DNA of 64,000 nt from BS150m-G50 sp964501185 [NCBI: uncultured Bacteroidia bacterium] (GTDB lineage: Bacteria; CAIWAD01; BS150m-G50). Numbering within the stretch: position 1 is the stretch's first letter; each line of letters opens with the position of its first letter. The notes below the pieces were generated by a model. The model searched no databases. It saw only the letters and a list, made by a program, of their open reading frames with translations, and was not told the DNA's origin. The stretch spans positions 58,680-122,679 of the forward strand of contig CAZCRT010000002.1 in the NCBI GenBank assembly GCA_964501185.1, given 5' to 3'. Below are positions 53,592 through 62,519 of this stretch, one piece after another. The translations under genes were made by a program, and so were the position numbers.

Positions 53592-54914
53592 ATGACTGAA
53601 CAGAATAGTGCGTTTCCACTGGAAACTGAGTTTCTGAAAAAGCTGCTGGTTGAGCGTGAGCTGGACCTGCAATGGATCAGCATCAGGGAATTGACAAGGC
53701 TGGTAGCAGAATTATCCGAGCAGGCAGATAGTGAATATCTGCGATTTGAATTTGGTATCCCGGGCTTACCTGCATTACGCATCGGCCCCGAGGAAGAGAT
53801 CAGGCAGATGCAGGATAATCCGCTGTTACCTTCCACATATCCCCCCTTCGATGGAATTCCGCGCCTGAAGGAGGCTACCGCACGCTTTGTCAGGCAATTC
53901 ATGAATATCGAAGTAGCACCGGCAAACTGTATTCCGACCGTGGGTGCCATGCATGGTGGTTTCATCTGTCAGTCTATTGCAGGGCGCCGTATTGAGGGTG
54001 CCGAAACAATTCTCTATCTCGATCCCGGATTTCCTGTAAATAAACTGCAGACCCGTTTTCTGGGACTGAAAGCGGAGTCGGTTGATCTCTATGATTTTCG
54101 TGGTGATGAGTTGATTGCGGAGTTGAGAAAGCGCTTTGCAGGTGGGAAAATCGGTGGTCTGCTCTGGTCAAATCCCAACAATCCCTCCTGGGTATCCCTG
54201 AAGGAGGAGGAACTGGCCGGTATAGGCAGATTGTTGACGGAAAATGATGTAATCGGTATCGAAGATGCGGCGTATTTTGGCATGGACTTCAGGGAGGATT
54301 ACAGCCAGCCGGGGCAGCCCCCCTTCGTACCAACCATCGCCAGGTATACAGATAACTACCTGATGGTTCTTTCAAGTTCCAAGATATTCAGCTATGCAGG
54401 GCAGCGGGTAGCAGTAACAGTGATTTCTCCCGAACTGATGCAGCGGCGTTATCCCTATCTGCGCCAGTTTCATAACACGGAACTGTTGGGCCACGCTTTT
54501 CTGCATGGTGGAATATATCCTACTACCGCCGGTGTACCGCAGGCACCACAACACGCTCTGGCAGCACTCTTTGAGGCTGCAAGCTCAGGCAGTTATGACT
54601 TCCTTGCGCGTGTAAAAGCATATGGTGAGCGTGCCCGCAGGATGAAAAAGCTTTTCCTCGAAAGTGGTTTTGAGCTTGTCTATGCGGATGATATGGGTGA
54701 ACCGCTCGCTGATGGTTTTTACTTCACAGTAACCCGGCAGGGTATGACCGGTCGTGAATTGCTTTTCCAGATGCTGCGATTCGGTATGGCGGGGATACCA
54801 CTGAGTACAACCGGTACCAGCCGGGAGGGAATTCGCATCTGTGTTTCAATGATTCGTGACGATCAGATGACAGAACTGCAGGCACGCTTGCAGGCACTTG
54901 ACCGGCATCTGTAA
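53592..54914 (+). CDS. PLP-dependent aminotransferase, class I/II
   Basis: A 440-residue fold-type I aminotransferase. The PLP lysine is Lys264 in SSSKIFSYAGQRV; SNPNNPSWVSL is the phosphate/Asn region and VIGIEDAAYFGMDF holds the Asp that pairs with the pyridine N. RICVSMI near the end carries the substrate-carboxylate Arg. Substrate is unknown. It resembles a group common in Bacteroidota. AAGGAG six bases upstream selects ATG 53592. It lies between rluB and cmk, interrupting an otherwise conserved cluster. Confidence 0.88.
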   Translation: MTEQNSAFPLETEFLKKLLVERELDLQWISIRELTRLVAELSEQADSEYLRFEFGIPGLPALRIGPEEEIRQMQDNPLLPSTYPPFDGIPRLKEATARFVRQFMNIEVAPANCIPTVGAMHGGFICQSIAGRRIEGAETILYLDPGFPVNKLQTRFLGLKAESVDLYDFRGDELIAELRKRFAGGKIGGLLWSNPNNPSWVSLKEEELAGIGRLLTENDVIGIEDAAYFGMDFREDYSQPGQPPFVPTIARYTDNYLMVLSSSKIFSYAGQRVAVTVISPELMQRRYPYLRQFHNTELLGHAFLHGGIYPTTAGVPQAPQHALAALFEAASSGSYDFLARVKAYGERARRMKKLFLESGFELVYADDMGEPLADGFYFTVTRQGMTGRELLFQMLRFGMAGIPLSTTGTSREGIRICVSMIRDDQMTELQARLQALDRHL

Positions 54915-54967
54915 TCTGCTGCAACGGTAGAAGATATAATCAGTCGAAAATATCACACGGTTTCTTT

Positions 54968-55630
54968 ATGATTATAGCTATCGACGGTCCCGCCGCCTCA
55001 GGAAAATCCACAACTGCCCGCCTGGTTGCTGAACGCCTCGGATTCTTATATCTGGATACCGGTGCCATGTATCGCGCTGTGACCTGGTATCTGCAGCTGG
55101 CCGGCCTGGATCCGGCTTCTGATGCCGATCTGGAGCAGCTATTCAAGAATTTTCAGTACCGGCTGGAGCAGTGTGATACCGGTGAACGGCATTATGTCAA
55201 CGATACTGATGTTACAGATGCAATTCGTACACCGCTGATTACTTCAAGGCTTGGGAAGGTCACACCTGTCCCACAGATCCGGCATTTTCTGGTGAAGCAA
55301 CAACAGCAGCTGGCTGCTGGCCTCAATGTGGTACTGGACGGTCGGGATATTGGAACTGTTGTATTTCCTGAGGCTGAGCTGAAAGTGTTTCTGGTAGCAT
55401 CACTCCAGATACGGGCGCAGCGTCGGGCAGCGGAGCTTCAGAGTCGTGGCTGGGAAGCTGATATTGAGGAGATTGCAAATTCAATTGCTGCTCGCGATCA
55501 GGATGACAGTCAGAGGGCGGAAGGTCCATTGCGGAAAGCTGCAGACGCGATAGAACTGGACAGTTCCAACCTGACCATAGAAGAGCAGGTTGAAGCTATT
55601 CTGGAAATGCTGGAGAGGCTGCAGCATTGA
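54968..55630 (+). CDS. cmk: Cytidylate kinase
   Basis: CMP/dCMP kinase, needed for nucleotide recycling. The 220-residue protein has the P-loop GPAASGKSTTARL, YLDTGAMYRAVTWYL for CMP binding, the DVTDAIRTPLIT loop, VLDGRDIGTVVFPEAEL and the LID region RAAELQSRG to RDQDDSQR. TATAAT at 54935-54940 might be a -10 box but has no matching -35. No strong ribosome site is seen. The stop TGA (55628-55630) touches, with no spacer, the stop of the converging histidine kinase gene. Confidence 0.96.
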   Translation: MIIAIDGPAASGKSTTARLVAERLGFLYLDTGAMYRAVTWYLQLAGLDPASDADLEQLFKNFQYRLEQCDTGERHYVNDTDVTDAIRTPLITSRLGKVTPVPQIRHFLVKQQQQLAAGLNVVLDGRDIGTVVFPEAELKVFLVASLQIRAQRRAAELQSRGWEADIEEIANSIAARDQDDSQRAEGPLRKAADAIELDSSNLTIEEQVEAILEMLERLQH

Positions 55631-58246
55631 TCATATTTCCAGTGCTGCTCTGACTGCCCCGGCGAGTTCAACGATGGTGAACGGCTTGTCAAGCTGTCCA
55701 CGTATGTCAAAATTCTGCAATTCCTCCTGCTTGACATTGTGGTGGCCACTGCATATCAGTACAGGTGGACGATATCCCTTCTGAAACATCTCGTTAAGAA
55801 GTTCCTGCCCATTCATATTCGGCATCAGCATGTCGAGTATTATCAGGTCAATGGTGTTACCCTTCTGACTGAAAATGGTAAATCCCTCACGGGCTGTCTT
55901 TGCCTTCAAAACAGTGTATCCCAGACGCAGCAACATATTTCCCAGCACCTCGAGGACAACATCCTCATCATCGATCAGCAATATGGTTTCATCACCATGC
56001 GGCAATTCTGTCAGCGGCTGCTCCGCCTGTTGCAGATTGATTCTGTTCTCCAGTGACGAAGCCAGCGTAATAGTGAAAACTGTACCCTCACCCGGTGTGC
56101 TGTTCACTCTGATCTGACCACCGAGATCCTCAAGTATACTCTTCACTGTTGACAGGCCGAGACCGGTTCCCCTGCCTTTGGGTTTGGTCGTGAAGAAGGG
56201 ATCGAAGATCCTCGGGATAGTTGCTGCTGGAATACCGCTACCGTTATCCTCCAGCTTCAATACAACACTGTTATTATCACAGATTGCCTTCACCGATATG
56301 CAGGGATTATCCTGACCGACTGAAGCGTCCACAGCATTTATCAGCAGGTTGAGAATAACCTGTTCGATGCGGCCACTGTCTATTGGAAACTGGGCAGCGC
56401 GTTCATCGATATCAACGTCGATCTCAATTTCCTTTTTCGTGATATGACGAACCAGCTGCAGACTTGTGTGAATAGCATCTTCAAGTGTTCCGGCAATAGA
56501 GTCCAGGCTGGAACTGCGCGCAAATCCGAGCAATGTCCGGGCAAGCCGGGAAGCCCTCAGGGAGGTTGCCTCAATAGTCTCAGCATATTGCGCTACTTTA
56601 TCGGGCTGGCTGGTGTGTGACTTCAGCAGCGAGCCATAACCCATGATGGCACTCAGGATATTGTTGAAATCATGAACGATACCACTGGTAAGTGTTCCGA
56701 GTTCTTCCATCTTCTGCGATTGGTACAGCTGCTCACGCAGCGAGTGCTCTACAGTAACATTCTCCAGAGTGAGGATCAGATGTGTAGTTTCCTGTCGCTG
56801 GTTCAGTACCGGAAAACCTAATAGCTGAAGAGTTAACACCTCCCTGTCCAGGGTCAGTGTCACTTCCCGTCTGGGTACTTTATTCCCACGCTGCATTTCC
56901 ACGATCATCTGTGGGATCTGTGGTATGGAATCCAGTAACCAGGGATGGAGGGTTTCCAGACTGCGGCTACGTTTCCCACCGAACAGTTCAGCGACAGCAG
57001 GGTTAATCTGCTGCAATTGACCATCTCTGTCAAAAACCAGCATTGGTTGTGGATTCTGTGAAATCAACCGCTCAAGAAACAGAATTCGGTTCCGGTTCTC
57101 ATCCTCCAGCTGCATTTCTCTGGTAATGTCCTCGACTGAACCCTCTATGTACGATCCGGTCGGGAAAAAACGCCCGTTATACTTCAGATGCAGCAGTTCA
57201 TTACTGCTGTTGTAACCGGTACACTTGAAGTCTGTGATCTGTCCACGGGAGGAAACCAGATCAATGAAGTCGCTGCGGATTGCAGAATTTTCCCATGGCG
57301 CTTCCTCAGACCAGTTACGGAAAGCGGAGAGATTATCATGCCCCATAATGTTCAGGAAAGCGGAGTTGGCCTGCAGAAATTCACCTTTCAGATTGATACG
57401 AAAGATGCCGTGCAGCGCATTATCAAACAATCCACGATAGAGTTGTTCAGATTTTCTGACCTGATCATAGAGGTTAGCATGTGCGACAATTCCAGCTGCC
57501 TGTGCGCTCAGAATTGTCAATAACTCAATATCCTGCTTGCTGAAAGGGTCCCTGCCAACCCGATCCAGTGAAATTACACCGATTACCTTCTGCTTGTGAA
57601 GCAGAGGCACTGAAATAAGTGAAGTGGTTACATTTCTGGTGCCGGGTACATGTGCGACCAGATCGCTCTGCATGGTATCGTCAACTATCATCGCCTTGCC
57701 GCTCTCGGCAACATGGCCGGTAAGCCCCTGTCCGACCAGCAGATGGAATGACATAACCGCCTCTGCATTGGTCACATCATTCGTGAAAATCGGAATAAGG
57801 CTTTTACTGTTATCAGAAAGCAGGAAAACTGTGCAGCTGTCTGCCAGTACCAGCTGCTGCGCTTTTACTGCCAGGCGGGGAATGATCTCTTCCGGATTCA
57901 GCGAGGTGGCAATCTGTTGCGAGATGTCCAGAATCGTACGAAACCGTGCTTGCAGATCTGTTCTCTGGTCAAGGGAGCTGGCCAGAAAAATAAACGCAGT
58001 TCCTACCCGTTCGAAACGCAGGTGTGGTTTATGAATCGTACCATCATCGGCTTCCAGCTGAAGCTGCAACCGGCCAGGTGGTGCTTTGTCAAGTGAGTAT
58101 TCACGTAAAAGGGTAGCTGCCTTTTCATAGCTGCATTTCAGATATTCCAGCATGGAGTCGCTTATCAGGGTCTCATCCGGAAGTACAACTCCAACCGGAT
58201 CTTCAATCAGGTTAAGATAATCCAGCGCGGTCATCTGTTGGCTCAT
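55631..58246 (-). CDS. Soluble hybrid histidine kinase: GAF-PAS-PAS-HisKA-HATPase-REC
   Basis: An 871-residue sensor kinase without transmembrane segments, so it reads a cytoplasmic signal. In order: a GAF domain (about 95-270, AQQLVLADSCTVFLLSDN), two PAS domains (about 275-390 and 400-510), the phosphoacceptor His at about 525 in SGIVHDFNNILSAIMGY, an ATPase domain (LLINAVDAS, LEDNGSGIP, GRGTGLGLSTVKSI) and a receiver (LLIDDEDVVLEVL, phospho-Asp near 804 in ILDMLMPNMNG, Lys in LDKPF). The last receiver means a phosphorelay or self-tuning. No separate response regulator is adjacent. It begins four bases after metG and is presumably its cotranscript. Confidence 0.92.
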   Translation of the reverse strand: MSQQMTALDYLNLIEDPVGVVLPDETLISDSMLEYLKCSYEKAATLLREYSLDKAPPGRLQLQLEADDGTIHKPHLRFERVGTAFIFLASSLDQRTDLQARFRTILDISQQIATSLNPEEIIPRLAVKAQQLVLADSCTVFLLSDNSKSLIPIFTNDVTNAEAVMSFHLLVGQGLTGHVAESGKAMIVDDTMQSDLVAHVPGTRNVTTSLISVPLLHKQKVIGVISLDRVGRDPFSKQDIELLTILSAQAAGIVAHANLYDQVRKSEQLYRGLFDNALHGIFRINLKGEFLQANSAFLNIMGHDNLSAFRNWSEEAPWENSAIRSDFIDLVSSRGQITDFKCTGYNSSNELLHLKYNGRFFPTGSYIEGSVEDITREMQLEDENRNRILFLERLISQNPQPMLVFDRDGQLQQINPAVAELFGGKRSRSLETLHPWLLDSIPQIPQMIVEMQRGNKVPRREVTLTLDREVLTLQLLGFPVLNQRQETTHLILTLENVTVEHSLREQLYQSQKMEELGTLTSGIVHDFNNILSAIMGYGSLLKSHTSQPDKVAQYAETIEATSLRASRLARTLLGFARSSSLDSIAGTLEDAIHTSLQLVRHITKKEIEIDVDIDERAAQFPIDSGRIEQVILNLLINAVDASVGQDNPCISVKAICDNNSVVLKLEDNGSGIPAATIPRIFDPFFTTKPKGRGTGLGLSTVKSILEDLGGQIRVNSTPGEGTVFTITLASSLENRINLQQAEQPLTELPHGDETILLIDDEDVVLEVLGNMLLRLGYTVLKAKTAREGFTIFSQKGNTIDLIILDMLMPNMNGQELLNEMFQKGYRPPVLICSGHHNVKQEELQNFDIRGQLDKPFTIVELAGAVRAALEI

Positions 58247-58250
58247 CTTC

Positions 58251-60143
58251 TCAGCTCACAGTTGCACCCGGGGCAATATCACTATCTACAGTCACGAGCG
58301 TCAACTTCTTTCCCTTTTTAGCAGCCAGCAACATACCGTGTGACTCAATACCTCTGATAACAGCCGGTTTGAGGTTGCTGACCACAAGAATCATCTGATC
58401 CTTCAGGTCCTCAGGTGAATAATACTCCGCAATCCCTGCCACAAGCTGCCGTGGAGAATCATCACCGATTTCCACCTGAAGAACCAGCAGGCGGTCGGTT
58501 CCCTCCAGCGGTTCGGCTGATATGATGCGGGCTGTTTTCAATACGGTACGGCCGAATTCATCGAAAGTAATTACACCCTCATTGTCTGCTGTTGCCTGCT
58601 TCGGGGATTCCTCGCTATCTACCTGCTCCGGCTGAGTCTCCTCCAGACGAGGAAACAGTGGCTTGCCATGCTCTATCGTAGTTCCGGATTGCAGAACTCC
58701 CCACTTGAAAAAGTCATCAAAGATGAAACTGTCCTCGAGTCCGATTCGCCTGAGCAGTTCAGCAGTCCGTTCCGGCATTATTGGAATAAACATACCTGCT
58801 GCAATACGTACCACTTCGAGTGAATGATAAAGCACGGTTCCAGCTGCTTCTGCATCTGTCTTTGCAAGTTTCCAGGGTGCATTTTCTTCCAGATAGCGAT
58901 TTGTACGACGGACAAGTGCCATGGTCTTATCAACAATCCGGTAGATATTGGCTTCCTCAAGCGCCCCGGGAAAAGCGGTCATCAGGTCATCGAGCAGGGC
59001 AGCGAAGGGTGGTGCGACTTCCACAGGTTCAGGCAATCTACCGTCGTAGAACTTGTGGACCAGATTTGTGACACGGGAAAGTAGATTACCCAGATCGTTA
59101 GCCAGGTCATTATTGATAGTATGCACCAGGTTATGCTGGCTGAAATTGGCATCATTCCAGGGCACAATACCACGAATGAGAAAAAAGCGAAAGGGATCTA
59201 TTCCTACCTGGTCAACCATTGCCAGTGGATCGATTACATTTCCCTCACTTTTAGCCATCTTGGTGTTATCAGTCAGCCACCAGCCATGGGCGACAATATG
59301 CTTCGGTTGCTCCAGGCCACCAGCTTTGAGCATTATAGGCCAGTAGACAGCATGAGTTGTGAGAATGTCCTTGCCGATCAGGTGCATTCCAGCCGGCCAG
59401 AGTTTTTTGAACTGCTCCGGTTTGCTGCCATAATCGATACCACTGATATAGTTCAGGAGGGCGTCAAACCAGACATAGGTTACGAAGTCCTCATCAAAGG
59501 GAAGGGGAACACCCCAACTCATTCTTTCCCTGGAACGGGAGATACAGAGTGGTTCCAGAGGCTGACGCAGAAAGCCGAGTACTTCATTGCGCCGGGTAGC
59601 CGGCATGATGAAATCGGGATTCTGATCGATGTACTCTATCAACCAGTCCTGATATTTACCCAGGTCGAAGAAGTAGTTCTTTTCCCGCAAACGCTCTACT
59701 TCACGATTGCAGAGGGGACAGTTTCCATCGACCAGATCCTTCTCGGTGAAAAAGCGCTCATCGGAAATGCAATACCAGCCCTCATATTCATCCTGAAAGA
59801 TATCACCCCGGTCAAAGAGACGCTGCATATACTCCTGTACGACTCTGCCATGGGCAGGATCAGTAGTGCGGATGAAGCGGTCATTCTGTACCTGAAGCTT
59901 CTGCCACAACTCCTGGAAACGTACCGCCATCCGGTCACAGTGTTCCTGTGGGTCAATCTGTTCCTCTCTGGCGGCACTGAAGACTTTCTGTCCGTGTTCA
60001 TCAACACCGGTCAGAAAATAGGTGTCCTCAGCCAGCAGACGATGATACCGTTGTATCACGTCGGCCAGGATAGTCGTATAAGCGTGCCCCAGGTGCAGAT
60101 TGGAATTAACATAGTAGATCGGTGTAGTGATGTAAAAACTCAT
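58251..60143 (-). CDS. metG: Methionyl-tRNA synthetase with C-terminal tRNA-binding domain
   Basis: MetRS charges initiator and elongator tRNA-Met. The 630-residue protein has TPIYYVNSNLHLGHAYTT (HIGH variant), WYCISDERFFTEKDL with CPLC of the zinc knuckle, and KMAKSEGNVIDP near residue 296 in place of KMSKS. Residues about 525-630 form the EMAP-II-like dimerisation/tRNA-binding domain (LVAGIAEYYSPEDL, GIESHGMLLAA). The short zinc insert indicates the MetG2-like branch. GGAGAAG eight bases upstream fixes ATG 60143. It follows ricT by 24 bases, as in the holB-ricT-metS neighbourhood of Bacillus. Confidence 0.96.
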   Translation of the reverse strand: MSFYITTPIYYVNSNLHLGHAYTTILADVIQRYHRLLAEDTYFLTGVDEHGQKVFSAAREEQIDPQEHCDRMAVRFQELWQKLQVQNDRFIRTTDPAHGRVVQEYMQRLFDRGDIFQDEYEGWYCISDERFFTEKDLVDGNCPLCNREVERLREKNYFFDLGKYQDWLIEYIDQNPDFIMPATRRNEVLGFLRQPLEPLCISRSRERMSWGVPLPFDEDFVTYVWFDALLNYISGIDYGSKPEQFKKLWPAGMHLIGKDILTTHAVYWPIMLKAGGLEQPKHIVAHGWWLTDNTKMAKSEGNVIDPLAMVDQVGIDPFRFFLIRGIVPWNDANFSQHNLVHTINNDLANDLGNLLSRVTNLVHKFYDGRLPEPVEVAPPFAALLDDLMTAFPGALEEANIYRIVDKTMALVRRTNRYLEENAPWKLAKTDAEAAGTVLYHSLEVVRIAAGMFIPIMPERTAELLRRIGLEDSFIFDDFFKWGVLQSGTTIEHGKPLFPRLEETQPEQVDSEESPKQATADNEGVITFDEFGRTVLKTARIISAEPLEGTDRLLVLQVEIGDDSPRQLVAGIAEYYSPEDLKDQMILVVSNLKPAVIRGIESHGMLLAAKKGKKLTLVTVDSDIAPGATVS

Positions 60144-60167
60144 CTATGATTCTTCTCCAAATTAATT

Positions 60168-61103
60168 CTACTCATCCAGATGCCGGTCTGATTCAATCTC
60201 AGAATCATCATCCTGATCGTTGATGTCATCTGAGTTCATATCTGTGATCTGAGTTGAGTCTGTCTGTAGGAATTCCTCTTCACCGGTACTTCCATTTGAG
60301 GTGCGTTTGCAGTTCAACTCATTGTATTCCTGCAGGGAAACTGTTTCCTCGTCACCATCTGTAAATCGAAGTCGTACATTTTCCTGGAAGATATCAACAT
60401 CCAGGATTGAAGCTTTGCCACGACTGCATCGAAGCTGACAACCGATGCGGGGAAATTCCCGCATTCGTTCCTCATAGAAGTCCATTTCATATTGCAGGCA
60501 GCAGCGCAGCCGCCCACAATTACCGGAAAGTTTGGCAGGGTTGAGAGGTAAGTTCTGTTTCTTCGCCATCTGAGTTGTAATCGGATCAAAATGGGAGAGG
60601 AACGTATTGCAGCAAAGCTGACAACCACACGCGCCAAAGCCCGGTACCTTACGGCTTTCATCCCGTGCGCCAATCTGTCGTAGCTCAATCCTGGTTCGAA
60701 GCGCAGCCGCAAGATCCTTAACCAGACCGCGAAAATCAACTCTCCCTTCAGCGGTGAAGTAAAATGTAACCTTGCGACCATCCAGCTGATACTCAGTGCT
60801 TACCAGCTTCATGGGAAGAGTGTGCTCCCTGATTTTCTGGATGGCTGTCTCAGAGGCTTGCTCTTCCCGCTCCTTCATACGCTCCTGCCGTGCTAATTCC
60901 TGTTTGCCGGCTTTGCGCAGAACGGAAAAGTTAAGGCGCCTTTCCTCCTCTTCATCTACCTCACCCAATGCAACCACCCGGCCCATATTTTCCCCCTTCT
61001 CGGTCTCCACAATAGCATGCTCATCGAGCTTGAAAGGGAGGGCGTGTGGATTCAAATAACGGCGCCGGCGGTTGCCCTGAAATTGTATTTCAACGTAGTT
61101 CAT
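60168..61103 (-). CDS. ricT: RicT/PSP1-family protein
   Basis: A 311-residue PSP1-domain protein. The signature Cys clusters are GFGACGCQLCCNTFL and SGNCGRLRCCLQYE, which hold Fe-S clusters in the Bacillus Y-complex. The N-terminus (YVEIQFQGNRRRRYL) and VVALGEVDEEEE are typical. In Bacillus RicT joins RicA and RicF to direct RNase Y to selected mRNAs; ricA and ricF are not in this window, so the same role here is inference, although rny is at 10427. The last 50 residues are a very acidic tail. It lies between holB and metG, its usual place. Confidence 0.93.
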   Translation of the reverse strand: MNYVEIQFQGNRRRRYLNPHALPFKLDEHAIVETEKGENMGRVVALGEVDEEEERRLNFSVLRKAGKQELARQERMKEREEQASETAIQKIREHTLPMKLVSTEYQLDGRKVTFYFTAEGRVDFRGLVKDLAAALRTRIELRQIGARDESRKVPGFGACGCQLCCNTFLSHFDPITTQMAKKQNLPLNPAKLSGNCGRLRCCLQYEMDFYEERMREFPRIGCQLRCSRGKASILDVDIFQENVRLRFTDGDEETVSLQEYNELNCKRTSNGSTGEEEFLQTDSTQITDMNSDDINDQDDDSEIESDRHLDE

Positions 61104-61159
61104 TTTTTATCTCCAACCACCAGGTGGTTTGTTTCCGATTGTAACTGCTGTGATACAGC

Positions 61160-62317
61160 TTATGAAACAGCTGCAGAAGCTGATCGTCGTTCTATACGGC
61201 TGCGTAAATCAAACACAAGCGAGTATAGCAAGCTATTTAGATACAGGTTTTTATCAATACGATCAATGTAATCCTCCAGCAGGCTGGTAAGATCGCCAAC
61301 CATTCCAGTATCGTAAGCTGCAACAAAGCGGGTGAGTACTACTGAAGCCTCCTGGTGCCGAATCCATCTCTCTGGATTAACGCTGATCTCATGTAACTGG
61401 ACATCTCTGATCCACTCAATCAGACGGGTAAGGAGCAGGCGACAACCGGCACGGTCACGATTGCGGGTAAGTTCACTCAGGTGTGCAGTAAGGCCCGCAG
61501 TGTCATTGCCAAGCGCTAATCGTAGAAAAGCTATTGTGTCATCAATAGAGTCTTCCTCCTCCTGGACCATAGCGATAGCACGGCCCATATCTCCATCAGC
61601 CAATCGCGCCAGGCGGGAAGCGCTGTCTGCCGGCACACTGTTTGCCACCAGTGCCTGCTCGATAGACTGCTGCGTTTGTGGTGGCACAAGAAGCGTCTGG
61701 CAACGTGATACAATTGTCGGAAGCAACGCATTAGGCTGACTGGTAACCAGTATCAGGTAGAGATTGGCAGGCGGTTCTTCAGCCAGCTTAAGCAGCGCAT
61801 TCTGTGCATTGTCATTCATCAGGTGGGCATCAAAGATAAGTACTACCCGATTTCCACCTTCATAAGATTTCATGCTGGCAAAACGGCGCAGGGCGCGAAT
61901 CTGGTCCAGCAGAATACCCCGTCCATTTTCCACCTGCATGTGATAATAATGGTTGAGGCTTTTTGAGATCAACTCACGTCTGATCAGGTGACTGAACTGC
62001 TCCTGCAACTGGTCCCGGTTGTCGTCAGAACTCCCTTTCAGGGCAGGCAACGGGAAGAGTATTTTCAGGTCCGGGTGCGCCAGCTCTCCACTCTTAAGGC
62101 AGTTGGGGCACAGATCACATGCAGAGTCAGATTGCTGTCTGCAGAGTAGAATGCGCATCAATTGGATAGCCAGCGCTTCGCTGCCATATCCCCTCTTGCC
62201 ACTCAACAGAAGCGTTTGTGCCAGCCGGCCTCGTGTAATGGCCGCAGAAAGCATATCGAGCTGTTTTGACATAACCGGAGGTGAATTCCAGTTCTTTTGA
62301 CTGTCAGTAGTGTTCAT
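61160..62317 (-). CDS. holB: DNA polymerase III delta-prime subunit
   Basis: Delta-prime is the stator of the clamp loader that places the sliding clamp on DNA. The 385-residue protein begins SPPVMSKQLDMLSAAITRGR with LLLSGKRGYGSEALA, a degenerate Walker A as expected for delta-prime, which does not hydrolyse ATP. A zinc module has four cysteines (C-RQQSDSAC-DLC-PNC, residues about 65-80). NALLKLAEEPPANLYLIL and SRCQTLLVP are sensor motifs. ATG 62317 is used rather than TTG 62323; neither has a strong ribosome site. It is followed by ricT after 56 bases. Confidence 0.92.
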   Translation of the reverse strand: MNTTDSQKNWNSPPVMSKQLDMLSAAITRGRLAQTLLLSGKRGYGSEALAIQLMRILLCRQQSDSACDLCPNCLKSGELAHPDLKILFPLPALKGSSDDNRDQLQEQFSHLIRRELISKSLNHYYHMQVENGRGILLDQIRALRRFASMKSYEGGNRVVLIFDAHLMNDNAQNALLKLAEEPPANLYLILVTSQPNALLPTIVSRCQTLLVPPQTQQSIEQALVANSVPADSASRLARLADGDMGRAIAMVQEEEDSIDDTIAFLRLALGNDTAGLTAHLSELTRNRDRAGCRLLLTRLIEWIRDVQLHEISVNPERWIRHQEASVVLTRFVAAYDTGMVGDLTSLLEDYIDRIDKNLYLNSLLYSLVFDLRSRIERRSASAAVS

Positions 62318-62519
62318 GGTCAAATTCAGCTCATTTCTTGATATCAGCGGACACGCACATGGTGCCTGCTATAGTAAAAAGTCCCTGGTAGTCAGAAAGC
62401 AGACCTTCAACATCAGTTCATGGTTTACTCAAGACCGAGAGACAGGTTCCTGGTACATCAGTTGGCATTTAAGTATAAATAACATGATACCGGGAGTAAT
62501 GTGAAGTGGTTTTTTTGAT

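Noticed and set aside
54935-54940. TATAAT upstream of cmk as a promoter
   Set aside because: No -35 hexamer at 16-18 bases; the nearest TTGACC is about 31 bases away.
59121-60149. Long open frame (342 codons) on the plus strand opposite metG
   Set aside because: It is the antisense shadow of a well-conserved synthetase. No domain is recognisable and it starts without a ribosome site.
62310-62504. 64-codon plus-strand frame between holB and the EnvC-like gene
   Set aside because: No ribosome site, no family and it overlaps the start of holB. I treat the gap as non-coding.
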